The position numbers were made by a program, and so were the translations under genes. Below the pieces are notes generated by a model that saw only the letters and a program-made list of their open reading frames with translations, ran no database searches and was not told where the DNA came from. Positions 1 through 11,068 of a stretch of 64,000 nucleotides of DNA are shown here, piece after piece. Position 1 is the first letter of the stretch, and each line of letters opens with the position of its first letter. Source of the stretch: Zygnema cylindricum (lineage: Eukaryota > Streptophyta > Zygnematophyceae > Zygnematales > Zygnemataceae); contig JBBHKE010002749.1 of NCBI GenBank assembly GCA_037447655.1, positions 1-64,000 on the forward strand, given 5' to 3'.

Positions 1-182
1 TACTAACATGTGGGATAATGGCCCTGCTCTTGCTGCTAGTGCTCCTAGAGGCCCGTGGCTGCCAGTGCTCCTAGAGGCCTTAGTGCTCCAGGTGCTCCTC
101 TTGGGACGAATATCCTACTTGGTGTAAGTGTGACGCAAAGTGCCAATGGATCGCAGCCGAGTCAATATCCAATGACCTTAAA
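1..182 (+). repeat. 3' end of a copia LTR (family F) carrying a gag start
   Basis: The plus strand opens with an ATG at position 9 and Ala/Pro/Ser-rich codons, as at 35820 (plus) and in the minus-strand F copy at 35150-35290. The F copy leads directly into a primer-binding site; here the LTR end instead meets minus-strand copia K at about 183. I read it as an LTR tail whose last part encodes the gag N-terminus. The rest lies left of the window. Confidence 0.55.
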
Positions 183-1177
183 TAATTATCATTTGGAAGA
201 CTCAGCTGGAACAAGTTGTTCCATCGAGCAAATCCTGCTGCAACTATTTTCCCATTCTTACTCTGTGTTTTCTTCCCATTCTCATATATAGTTTTAAAAC
301 CTTTTTTTTCTACCACTCATGTAGAGAAAAAAATCCTTTTAAACGCTAGTACATGCAACACAACTTCTAGGACCCTTTTCAACGTTTTTCGTTCTATGTT
401 CAACATTAGTGACACCCCCCTTAGCTTTAGACTCAACAAAAGCATCATCACTGAAATAAATTTTGACAGGAGAGGTAGATTGATTACTTAAAAAATAGAT
501 GGTGATTGCGGCACATGTGTGTAGATGCACGTGAGTTGATAATCCATTCGTCTTCCTCCACGCCTTCCGTTGCTTATGCCATCACAAAGTATTTTTTTTC
601 GCTGTTATGGGGAAAGCAGCTCACACCCTCCTATTGAACTACGTTGGAAAATGTTGTTGGTCGTCCACTGGAATGATATAGAACTCAACTTTCTTCTTAG
701 CCAAAGCAAAAATTTCTTGTAGCTTTCGCTCTCTTGTACATAGCCTAAAAACATGGCCTTTTTCATCACACTAATAACATCTCAAATTTGACCTTCTCGG
801 ACCACTATCTTTGCAATTGCCATTGCCAATCTTAAAGTCTGAAAACTAGTTAGCTAGTGCTTGAAAACACTTACTACTACCTCTTTGTGAAATTAGGTTA
901 GCTTCATCACTCAAAAAAAGTTGAATTGCTAATGCTATGTTCCATTGACGTTGTGGGAGAGCCCTAAGCCTATCCATGGCACCTTTATACTCATCGAGTA
1001 AAGTTCTCATCAATAACATTACCCGCTAAGGTGGTGAAAAATCCCCAGCTGCACTTGTACTTTGAAGAAACAACCTTTTTATAGCATGGCAATGATTTGA
1101 CATACTACTTCGAGAATATCTAAATTCAAAGATCTTTGTTGCTATATTAGTATAAAAAGTGACATCTAGCTCAACAT
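183..1177 (-). pseudogene. Copia K: gag C-half, zinc knuckle and protease fragment
   Basis: Minus-strand remnant of a Ty1/copia polyprotein. From right to left it holds a gag helical segment (about 880-1160, with the motif LLDEYKGAMDRLRALP), a CX2CX4HX4C knuckle at about 770-810 with a stop in its first spacer, and a protease-like region (about 190-560). Its upstream gag lies at 21243-21465, on the far side of element C1. Many stops and frameshifts; clearly dead. LTR F truncates it on the left. Confidence 0.75.
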
Positions 1178-2139
1178 TGTTGAAATTAGAATAAGTCTCA
1201 GTAAATTAGTGTGACCGCAAAAAAATAGCGTAAAAGACAAGCGTCGTCACTTAAAAAATTGAACAATTTTTTTTTGGAATAACATCGACATCCACATACG
1301 TGCGTCACACATTGAACGAGACAAAACAACTCGGACGCAGATGGGAATAAGCAGCTGGGACGAGACGAAGCAGCACCGACGCATATAGGACAAAGCAGGT
1401 ACGATGGGACAAGGCAGCAGCGGTCATTTTTGGATAAGATTCAGTACGGGACGACGCAGCTGCGACAAAGCTGCGGTGACATTGAATATGATCTGGAACG
1501 AGACATCGCATATGCGGTTAATATCAATCAAGTCAATGAACGATATTCATGACAGGATCATAAGTGATTTGCTGGCATGTGGTTTTGTAACATGTGGATG
1601 GACGTATCCGCACAATACTAACTAAGCGCGCGTCAAGTAATTGTACAATCACTTACTATTAATGTCTTAGTAATATTGAGTGTAAAGTGGCAGAATCAGT
1701 TTTAGCGTGATTATGAGAACTTAGATCTTAGTGGCAGTTTGGTTCTAGGACGTATCTCTTTAGAAAACACTAATATCAAGGATAAAGCACTAACTAATAG
1801 GAAAACTTGGCGTAGAAACTCACTACGAGTATAAGACTTAGGACTTAGAAAATTTTGTGTATCCAGACTTCTAGACTATGTAATATGTAGACTGTTTTTG
1901 GGAATCTTCTGAGTTGCATATCTTGGTGTATGTTAGATTAATTGGGCTAAAAAATTGGAACTTGTCTGTCTTTGTTATATTATATATTGTGGTATAGTTT
2001 GATGAGAGTTGTATCAGATTTGGTGAGTTGTTGAATACAACTGCTTGGTAGGATTCTTGGTGAGCTTCTATAAGTGAATTATGTCTACTTATAACACTAC
2101 TACTACCCCTCCACCTGCACCAGTGGTCGTAGAACAAAA
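1178..2139 (+). repeat. C1 5' LTR
   Basis: Starts TGTTGAAATTAG and ends just before the primer-binding site at 2140. It matches 20266-21233 over its length, including a GTCTCAGTAAATTAGTGTGA block near the start and a GCTTGGTAGGATTCTTGGT block near the end. Its middle is rich in GCAGC/GACG words. The last 59 bases are the first codons of gag (ATG at 2081). Confidence 0.88.
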
Positions 2140-2878
2140 GGTTATGGGCCTGTTATTAAGAATTCCTATATTATCAAGGGAAAAATATGTTTATTGGGCG
2201 GATATGGTGGAAACGCATTTCGAAAATGTTAATCTTTTCGATATTTTAGATCGTTCACTAGCTGAATCGGATCTGTTTTGGTAGAAGAAAAACTCGCAAG
2301 TTCGATCTATTTTGAAATTCTGTATCTCAAAAGAATTGGCTATGTTTTGGATAAAAATGAAAAAGGTAATCGACATTTGGAAGTCTCTCAATGATGTTTA
2401 CGAAAAGGTTAATATCCAAGAAAAGTTATTTTTGGCTTGACAAATTTGGGATTATAAATACACGGGTGGCACAATGGCAGAGTATGGTAACAAGTTTCAA
2501 ATTCTAATAGACTCTCATGGTTGTGTAGGTGAATCTTTCCCTTAGTTTCAATAATCTGCATTACTAATGAGAGGTATTCCTAAAAGTATTAAAGTAACAT
2601 CTGATAGGCTGAAACAGAAAGATAAAGCTAGCTGGACATTACAGTTAGCTATTAATTTGATATTAGAAAAAGAAGCCCATTCTAAAATTCTTAGGGGAGA
2701 AAAGCAGCTAGAGGCATTTAATGAAGATTTTGAACACAAAACACAGTTTAATTAGTAGAAAAATCACTATAATCAGAACAAAAATAAATTTAAATAGTTT
2801 AATCAAAGAGGAATTAGACACTCTTTCAAAGCTTATTATTATTTTTATGAAAAATTTCATATAAATAAGTTCTATCCT
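2081..2878 (+). pseudogene. C1 gag, first part
   Basis: Copia gag (capsid/nucleocapsid) starting with ATG inside the LTR. The N-terminus is Thr/Pro-rich, the primer site is translated as KVMGL, and the usual gag signature follows (KYVYWADMVETHF near residue 30). The helical body continues to about 2755. A knuckle-like stretch (YYYFYEKFHINKFY) near 2835-2875 has lost its cysteines. Stops at about 2282, 2438 and 2755 inactivate it. B1 interrupts it at 2879 and the rest resumes at 8533. Confidence 0.85.
2140..2152 (+). other. C1 primer-binding site (initiator tRNA-Met anticodon loop type)
   Basis: GGTTATGGGCCTG directly follows the 5' LTR. It differs only at the 3' end from GGTTATGGGCCCA, the complement of the initiator tRNA-Met anticodon loop. 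It is read in frame as V-M-G-L. Confidence 0.85.
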
Positions 2879-3887
2879 TGGAATTCTGTGTCCTATTTTG
2901 GACTACAAAATTTAGGAAGCCTCTAGATAGTTTTTGACTAACCCTTCTTCAGCTACGATCACAGATACCCAAGTGGGCAAAAAAGCAATTTGACTACACC
3001 TTTGTGCAGTGTGGACTCCCTTGAATGTGCAGCAAAAGAAATCACTGAAAACGCCCAACCAAGCGACTAGTTATGAAATGGCAAAGATGCCAAAATATAT
3101 ACAAGCTCATTAAGAGAGAGGCGGCTACCTCCTAAATCTTCTAAGTCCCAAACCCCTCTCACAGCCCCTATCTACAAATGTACAAAATAATCTGAGAACT
3201 GTAAAGTACACAAAGGACTTGTGGCTAGTGTACTTTCTATACGGTCTGTGTACAACTCGGCCATTTAGTGGACGCCTCTCTCTTCCGAACTCGCCATCAT
3301 GCTCTCCGGGATTCCAACTTCCCAATATTAACTTGCCACGTGGCCCCTGGTCATGCCACGCCCAAAAACCACCAAAGGGACCATTCCGCGATCTCGGCGA
3401 TAATGCGTGTCGTCGGATCTAAATCGGCTTTGAATTCTAGCAGTTTAAAATCAATGTCCAGTAAATTTGTTTCCTCCGCTTTCCACGTTCGCACTATATT
3501 TCATTTTGTTTTTTTGTTACTCATCTATAATTCCGTTAATTAGATTAGTGAGATCTGACACATTTAAATACTCATCATACCCCATATACTCTAACGGACT
3601 TGAACGACAAAACGGCTAAGGCTGACGGCTATGCCTCGCTCTGCCAGTCGGAGGTTTGAGTCTTGCTGGACTTAACCTTTTTGTTAGAAGTGACTTATGT
3701 CACTTCTTTTGACATGCCTAAGGAGCCAAGGCAGCCATGGCTCGACCACCCTCTCTTTCTTTCAGTGACTACAAAAAGTATGGGGGATAGAGGGAAGAGG
3801 TGGAGGCAGATTGCCTACGTTTTTTTTTTAAATTTTCACTAAGCAATTCAGACCTAGAAAATACTTTATAAATCTAACAATTGAACA
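2879..3887 (-). repeat. B1 3' LTR
   Basis: On the minus strand it begins TGTTCAATTG next to a purine tract and ends GAATTCCA at 2879. It aligns over its whole length with 7525-8532, including a GTAC-rich block (about 3175-3260) and a TATATA box near 3095-3103. Confidence 0.9.
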
Positions 3888-3900
3888 CTCCCTTTATTTT
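3888..3900 (-). other. B1 polypurine tract
   Basis: The minus strand reads AAAATAAAGGGAG between the pol stop (3901-3903) and the 3' LTR, the normal place for plus-strand DNA priming. Family A has AAAATAAGGGGAG at the same place. Confidence 0.88.
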
Positions 3901-5470
3901 CTAGTCTAATTTAAAGTTTTCTTTTAGCCCACACTTCTCTGTGCAATATTTCAGTTTGGGTGAGGGCACAGGTTTGGTCATCATATTAGCAATCATTTCT
4001 CCATCTGGTTTATGCACAAGACTCACAATTTTGGTTTTGACCTTTTCCCTCACAAAATTCAGTCTTATGTCCATGTGTTTAGCTTTGAAATGATGTTTTG
4101 GATTGGTTATAATTGCAATTGCAGGCTGCTTATCACATAAGACTTCATGCACCCCTTTGTTCATGTACCCTAGTTGTTGCATCAAAGAGTTTACCCACAT
4201 CAATTTTTTTAGAGCAAAACAAGAGGCCATGTACTTAGCCTCCATTGTGGACTGAGCAACCACCTTTTGTTGCTTCCTACTCCAACAACAAGCACGTTCC
4301 TCACCATGTAATACATATCCAGAAGTGCATCATGTGAATGGTGCATCTCCATAAGTGGCATCACTCCAAGTGGTGATGTCAATGTGCTCCCCTCCCTAAT
4401 GCAACCATAATTCCCTTATACCCACCAGATACCTCATGACTCTCTTTGCTGTCTCTAGTCTCTCTCTCTAGGATTATTAAGACTCTTACTAAGAACTCCA
4501 AATGCTGCCGCTATGTCCGACCTAGTGCAATTCATAAAGTAGATTAAACTACATACAACCTGCTTATAAGGAATAGACTTCATAAACTGTCTTTCTTCGG
4601 GACTTATCTGATCATCTAAGATTATCACTCCTTCTTCTACACTCCCATCACTTTTTTCTTCAATTCCATGCGAGTGACACAACTGTTTGCCTTTTCCATT
4701 TTGAATTTCTCGAGCATAATCCCTATAACTTCTTTTTGAGTAAGTTTGATAATCCTTTCCCTCTATCTCTTTCTATTTGTATTCTTAAGCTGTATTTTGC
4801 CTCTCGTAGATCTTTCATATCAAATCTGCTTCTATGATCTTTTTTTAACTTATTGATCTTTTCCATAGTTTTACTTGACACCAGCAAGTCATCCACATAG
4901 ATTGCAATGAAAATTACACCATTCTCATCCTCAAACATATAAATAGAATGGTTTGAACTTATCCAAATATATCCCAGGCTGGTGAGAAACTCATCTAGTT
5001 TTTTATTACATTGCGTGGGAGCTTTCTTAAGTCGATATAAACACTTTATAAGTATGCAGACTTTGCTCTCCTCACCGTCCTCTACAAATCCTTATCGTTG
5101 CCACAAGAAGATTTCTTCCTGTTTTTCACCATCGAGGAAGGCGGTCTTAATTTTCATCTTGTGCATTTCCATGTCTTCCGCTGCCGCTAGACTAAAGAGA
5201 ATCCTTACTGATGGGAACCGTACCACAGGAGCAAAGGTCTCTTCATAATCTATCCCTTTTTTTTGAGTGAAGCCTTTTACTACCAACCGAGCCTTATATT
5301 TTTCAATGGTATTATTTGAGTTCAGTTTCAGTTTAAACACCCATCTGCACCCGATAGGTTTTTTGTTCGTAGGGTAGTCCACTATTTTTCAAGTATTTGC
5401 TTCCATGATGGATGCCATCTCATCATTCATCGCTCTGACCCATCTATCCTTCTTTGGACCGTCCATTGCC
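3901..5470 (-). pseudogene. B1 reverse transcriptase and RNase H
   Basis: Copia pol C-terminal half. The reverse transcriptase starts near 5400 (KPIGCRWVFKLKLNSN), with the catalytic-Asp region (KIKTAFLDGE, where families A and B2 have DIK) near 5140 and YVDDLLV near 4890. RNase H covers about 4450-3901, with STMEAKYMASC and CDKQPAIAI (the usual Asn of CDNQ is Lys here). It ends GLKENFKLD, 13 bases before the LTR. The frame is broken several times (about 4985-5090, 4683-4722, 4264-4455). Confidence 0.87.
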
Positions 5471-6785
5471 TCTGAGTATTACTGATTCTCATCACGTTGT
5501 GATAGCTTCGTTACCTTGTGAGCGGTCTGTCTTTCCTAAAGCCTTTTGTTGTTTCTTCGTCCTCCTTTAAAGTCCAAATCTCGAATGGAGGGAATTCTAG
5601 GGTTCCTCCTCACTCTCTCATCGGCTCCTCTATCCATGGAAGCCGATTTTATCTCCTCCTCTTCTGTCTCCTCGAAGTGTGTATGGATATTGGCTTATTT
5701 TGGTTTATCTTCTTCATCGTGGATCTTCCCTGAATATGTAATCACTTTGTCACTGATGTCTCTTCTAGAAAGATCCGAGTCTTCCTCACCCTCGAACTCA
5801 AAGCTGATTTTTATCTTCTTGGTATATTTGAAAGGGTCAAGTGACTTCTCTTCATCCATGAAAATTAGATAATTTACAAGAATGATATCTTGTTTAGCTA
5901 AGTCATAGACCCTATATCCCTTGATATCCTCATCATATCCCACAAAATATCACGATTTCCCTTTAGCATCTAACTTCCAGTTCTTCCTATTTGTGTCAAG
6001 ACTGTAAACTCGACTTTGGAATACTTTAAGGTGCAAAATATTTGGATTCCTTCCAACCCATCTCTTATAAGGTGTCATCTCTTTCACAGTTGAGGTAAAG
6101 ACTATATTCTTGATCTAGTTAGCACAGTTCATGGCCTCAACCCAAAACCTTTTTCCTATCCTTTTGTCGGCAAGCATACTACATACACTGTCTTTTAGAG
6201 TGCGGTTTAACCTCTCAGATACCCCATTTTGTTCTGGATTATAAGGTACAATTTTTTGATGCTGAACTCCCTCCTCCCTCAGATATTCCTTAAAAAATTA
6301 GAGGTATATTCTCCCCCATTGTCACTTTTTTTTCTCTTAATGGGGGTTCTTTGCAACTTCTCATTCCATGCTTTATATTCTTTAAAGTAAGTTGGTGCTT
6401 GAGACTTTGTTTTAAGGAAGTACACTCTAGATTTTCTGGACAAGTCATCAGCAATTGTCATCATGAACCTCTTACCTCCTACCGAAGGATTTTTTGCTGC
6501 TCCGCAGATATCTGTGTCGACCAGATCTAGTACTTTCTCACCTTTGTAAATGGCAGTTTTGGGAAATAGAAGTTTGTGAGCCTTACTTTAGACACAACCA
6601 CTACAATCATCAACAATTTCATTATCTCAAAACTGAATGACTTTTAGTACACGAAGCTTCTTCATTTCCCTCAGCCTATCTAAGTGCACATGCTCGAACC
6701 GCTTATGCGAATTCATCAAGTTTGGGACACCAACATAGTAATTATTCCTATTTTCATTACTCATGTTAACTCCGGCACCTAGAGC
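5471..6785 (-). pseudogene. B1 integrase and spacer
   Basis: Copia integrase, from a damaged HHCC zinc domain near 6700 (the WHKRLGH motif reads NSHKRFEH) to the catalytic core. The segment KSDNGGEYTSN is near 6300 and the Pro-Glu-Gln-Asn-Gly motif near 6215. The variable spacer to reverse transcriptase (about 5950-5480) is acidic. At about 6780 the reading jumps from mid-gag straight to the integrase start, which marks the internal deletion. Confidence 0.83.
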
Positions 6786-7524
6786 TTCAATGCCCTCTCC
6801 TCCTCTCTGAATCTCGATAGTGTTCTCATGCACAAGTATCATCCAGACCATTGTGTTCCACTTCCACAAACTGTCATCCATTTTTTGCACTCGTCACACT
6901 ATGTTCTCAAACTTATTAGGTAGCTTCATGATGAGAGTGTTGACTTTCATCTTCATTGTACGGGTCCACCCGACACTCTCCATCTCCAAATACAAACACG
7001 AGAGGTCATAACAATAATCTAGCATTTCCCCCCCCTTTGTAAGTATATTCCCCTAATTGTTGCTCGGCCAAATGGAGCTCCTGGATGGTACCAGCTCTAT
7101 AGATCTCCACTAAGGTCTCCCATAACTCCTAAGCCTTAAAGATGTGGAGATGGGAGGTTGCCAAAGCTTGAGTAAGATGCCTCAGAATGAAGTGTTTGGC
7201 ACCCATGTTTGTGTATTCCCACATTTGAATATCCTTTTCGACGGTCTTCGTGGTCGCGGCTTCAGGTGCCGTGGCGATAGGAATAAGAGGTGTCTCCTTT
7301 CCTTTCCCTTTTTCAAACACATTGCTGTCTCGGCTCTTTGCCTCCTCCGTTGGAGCAGATGCTGCTATATAAAAGCTGGTGTAATTCTTTATACGAGAGT
7401 TTTCACTTGTCCACTGACGATACCTCAGTTTCGTTTTTCACACAAAACCCCTACCATCATGGCTTCCGAATGAATGAACCCTGATTCACTAAAGAGGGGC
7501 ACCATAGAGGGTAGGCCCATAACG
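6786..7524 (-). pseudogene. B1 gag, N-terminal two thirds
   Basis: Begins at an ATG inside the 5' LTR (about 7543) and passes through the primer-binding site, then continues in the style of D and A (P-F-S-E-S-G-F-I near 7480). Helical capsid segments with RHLTQALATSHLHIFKA (about 7190-7130) and LWKWNTMVWMILVHEN (about 6870) match families A, D and B2. The zinc knuckle is deleted. Several frameshifts. Confidence 0.8.
7512..7524 (-). other. B1 primer-binding site
   Basis: The minus strand reads CGTTATGGGCCTA directly after the 5' LTR. It has two mismatches to the initiator tRNA-Met anticodon-loop complement seen intact in families F and H. Confidence 0.75.
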
Positions 7525-8532
7525 TCCAATTATGTGTCCCCCATTGGAGTACAGAATTCAAGAAGCCTCTAGATAGTTTTTGACTAACCCTTCTCCAGCT
7601 AAGATCACATATACCTAAGTGGGCAAGCATGCAACTTGACTTCACCCCTGTGTAGTCTCCACTCTTTTGAATCCACTGTATAAGAATTCATTGAAAAGCC
7701 GAACTAGGCGATTAGTTATCAAATGGCAAAGATACCAAAACATATATAAGTTCATTGGGAGAGAGGTGGCTGCCTTCTAAATCGCCTAAGTCCTAAAACC
7801 CTCTCATAACCCCTATCTACAGATGTACGAACCAATCTGAGAACTGTAAAGTACAGAATAGTATTGTTGCCGGTGTACTTTTTGTATAGTCTGTGTACGA
7901 CTCGGACATTGAGTGGACGCCTCTCTCCTCCGGACTCGCCCTGATGCTCTCCAGGATTATAGCTTCCCAATATTGTCTTGCCACTTGGCGCCTAGTCATG
8001 TCACGCCCAAAAACCGCCAAAACGACCATTCCGAGATCTCGGCGATGATGCGTGTCATCGGATCTAAATTCGCTTTTAATGTTAGCTGCTCAAAATGAAT
8101 GTCAGGTAAATTTTCTTTGTGTGGTTTCCACGTTTGCAATGTTTTCATTTTGTTTTGATGTTACTTATCTGTAATTTTATTTATCCGATTAGTGAGATTT
8201 GACAAATTTAACAAACTCATCATACCCCATACACTTTAACAAACTTTAACGACAGACCGACTAAGGCTAACGGCTACGCCTTGCTCTGCTGGTCGGAGGT
8301 ACGAGTCCTGCCAGACTCAACTTTTTTGTTAGAAGTGACTTATGTCACTTCTTTTGACCTACCTAAGGAGCCAAGGCAGCCATGGCTCCACCACCATCTC
8401 TTTCTTTGAGTGACTACAACAAGTATGGGGGATAGAGGGAAGAGGTGGAGGCGGATTGTCTCCGCTTTTCTTTTCTATTTTCACTAAGCTATTCCAACCT
8501 AGAAAAGACTTTATAAATCTAATAATATAACT
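7525..8532 (-). repeat. B1 5' LTR
   Basis: Full-length partner of 2879-3887. The C1 polyprotein resumes at 8533. It holds four GTAC cores at 7825-7898 and a TATATA box at 7742-7749. Confidence 0.9.
7742..7898 (-). promoter_or_regulatory. B1 LTR promoter region: GTAC box and TATA box
   Basis: On the minus strand, four GTAC cores (7895-7898, 7875-7878, 7852-7855, 7825-7828) are followed about 80 bases downstream by TTATATATG. The same order is seen in A, A', B2 and D, so it is probably the core promoter. The factor that binds is unknown. Confidence 0.55.
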
Positions 8533-9422
8533 GTCTTAAGCTTATCAGAGCTAACAAAACAGGTTTGTACAGGCCTAGATGGCAACAGCCAGTTTAATCA
8601 AGGCTTTACAAGATCTACTTCTCGAGGAAATGCACTATTTTTGACTTCTCCATCTTACCAAGAGGAGTCTCTAACAATTTTTGACAAGGAAGAAGAGGAC
8701 TCATTTGCTATAGCGGCAACAATGGAAGGTGCAAAAGACATTGGATTGATAATGGACAAAAAAGCATTGGCACACATGTGTTAGAACAAGGCAAATTTCA
8801 AAAATTTGAACTTTACACCTAAGAAAAATATCTACTTTGCTTGTGGTATGAGTGTATAGACACGTGCTGTAGGTGATGTCACCATGCAAATTGATATAAA
8901 AGGAAAAGAAGTTGAGAGAATTCTTCACAATGTTCTCTTTGTCCTCGATTTCAAAAATAAGTTGGTTTCAACTTCTTTGGAAGAAAGTCAAGGGTTTGAA
9001 GTCAATTTGAAACATAGTCGGCAGGTTGTTACCAAGAATGGAAAGATTGCGGTCACATGCACTAAAGATGCCAGCAAAATGTATAAAATGGATATGCGTG
9101 ATAATAAAGAATATAATATTTTGTATTCCAGTGCATTATTTTCAGATGAGATGTGGCATAAGAGGTTAGGCCATGTAAACTATGACAGTTTGAAAATAAT
9201 GGTACATGCTGGTAAAATAGAAGGAGTCACTCTTTGAGATCAGTCAGCTAAAACGTGTGATGGCTGTGCTCTTGGAAAAATACACAGATTAGCGTTTCCT
9301 CAAGAATCTGAACACCGATCCACTAGACTTTTGCAACTGATTCATTCTTATGTTTTTGGTCCTCCAAATGTACCATCTACCTGGGAGATGAAATATATGG
9401 TTACTTTTACAAATGATTTTTT
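8533..9422 (+). pseudogene. C1 protease and integrase N-terminus
   Basis: Continuation of the C1 polyprotein after B1. A protease-like segment near 8740-9090 contains AHMC, though the Asp-Ser-Gly active site is degraded. The integrase HHCC domain follows at about 9150-9285 (WHKRLGHVNYDSL, then CDGCALGK), and the first core segment (LIHSYVFG) near 9340 has lost its catalytic Asp. In-frame stops at 8782, 8857 and 9235. Confidence 0.83.
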
Positions 9423-10264
9423 GAGGTTTACTAAAGTCTACTTCATGAGAGACAAAAGTGAAGTCTTTAGCAACTTCCACTAATATAAAGCCTGGGTGGA
9501 GAAACTACATGGTCTTCCAATTTTGGAACTCAGATCGCACAACGGGGACGAATATACGTCAAAAGAGTTTGAAACTTCCTACTTAAGGAAGGTATCAGTC
9601 ATCAGCTAATTGTTCCATAGTCACCTGAACAAAATAGGGTTTTAGAAAGACTAAATAGAACTATTACAGAGAGCTCTAGGTCCATGCTTGTAGATAAGGA
9701 CGTGGATCCGAAATTTTGGGCTGAAGCATTCAATTGTGCTATTTATATAAAGAATAGAATAGGGTCAGTATCGGTAGAGACTACTCATTACGAAGTATGG
9801 ACTGGAAGAAAACCAGATGTTAGTCATTTCAAAGTCTTTAGTAGCAAATGCTTTATTTTAGATAAAAAAAAAGATAGGTGGAAAATGGAACCGAAAGGAT
9901 TACCAGGTATTTTGTTGGGTATGATGATCAACCCAAAGGGTTTAGAATCTTTGTATTTGAGAAAAAGAAAATAATTGTAGCAAAGAATATTGTTGTAAAG
10001 GACAAGCTTGACTCGATAGATTTATTTTAAATGAAAGACCAACAAAAGCAACAAAAAGTATAGGAATATGTCATTTTAGATAACAAACATGAGATTGTCA
10101 CGCAGGTACAGAGGCCTCCAGTGGTGTCACCGACGTTTGAAATTATCTAGGTTCCTTAACATGTTCAATTTCAACCCAGTGACCAAAACTCCAATCCTAC
10201 GGAATCTACACAAAGACATAAGAGAAATGCGAGGGATCCGACAATTTCAGCCTTAAAATTTCCG
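9423..10264 (+). repeat. C1 integrase core, tandem copy 1
   Basis: Begins GAGGTTTACTAAAGTCTACT and encodes the integrase core from FTKVYF through SHNGDEYTS (mutated from SDNGGEY) and the following GRKPD region into the spacer. The same stretch is repeated immediately at 10265. Copy 1 has frameshifts near 9570-9620 and stops at 9481 and 10028. Confidence 0.85.
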
Positions 10265-11068
10265 GAGGTTTACTAAAGTCTACTTCATGAAAGATAAGAG
10301 TGAACTCATTGGCCACTTCGAACAATACAAAGCATGGGCGGAGAAACTACATGGTCTGCCTATTTTGGAACTCAGATCGGACAATGGCGGCGAATATATA
10401 TCAAATGAATTGGAAACCTTCCTACTTAAAGAGGGCATTAGTCATCAGCTAACTATTCCAAATTCACTGAAACAAAATGGTGTTTCAAAAAGACTCGATA
10501 GAACTATCACAGAGAGCTCTAGATCCATGCTTGCTAATAAAAATGTGGATACGAAATTCTAGGTTGAAGCATTAAATTGTGTTGTTTATATAAAGAATAG
10601 AATAGGGTCAACATCGGATGAGACTACACCTTACACGGTATGGACTGGTAGAAAACCACATGTTAGTCATTTCAAAGTCTTTGGTAGCAAATGCTTTGTT
10701 TTGGATACGTCTAATGACAGATGGAAAATGGAACCGAAGGGATTACTGGGTATTTTGTTCGGGTATGATGATCACTCCAAAGGGTATAAAGTCTTTGTAT
10801 TTGAAACACATAAAATAATTGTAGCAAGGAATATTATTGTAAAAGATGAGCTTGACTCGATTGACTTATTTAATATGACAGACCCAACAAAAGCAGCAAA
10901 AAACATAGGAATATGTCATTTTAGATTGCAAACATGATATTTTTATACAGATGCAAAGACGTCTGGTGGTGACACCGGTGTGTGAATAAACCAAGTTTTT
11001 CAACAAGTTCAGTTTCTGCCAGGGAGAAATGTGAGGGGTCCGACTATTTCAGCCGCAAAATTTTTGGG
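10265..11068 (+). repeat. C1 integrase core, tandem copy 2
   Basis: Second copy of the 9423-10264 unit, again starting GAGGTTTACTAAAGTC. It is the better preserved one: RSDNGGEYISNELETFL at about 10375 keeps the catalytic Asp, but the Glu motif reads LKQNGVSKRL instead of PEQNGVSERL. An amber stop at 10561 and a frameshift near 10610 follow. It runs into the C1 spacer before reverse transcriptase. Confidence 0.85.

Larger units (their letters stand above)
2879..8532 (-). mobile_element. Copia element B1, two LTRs, internally deleted
   Basis: Minus-strand Ty1/copia element with LTRs of 1009 and 1008 bp, a primer-binding site at 7512-7524 and a purine tract at 3888-3900. It sits inside the C1 gag. 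The flanking five bases (ATCCT left, GTCTT right) match only partly as a target duplication. Gag C-terminus, zinc knuckle, protease and integrase N-terminus are deleted, so the copy cannot be autonomous. The LTRs differ at many positions, so the insertion is not recent. Confidence 0.92.

Noticed and set aside
7144-7473. 109-codon plus-strand frame
   Set aside because: Antisense to B1 gag, which explains the open frame.
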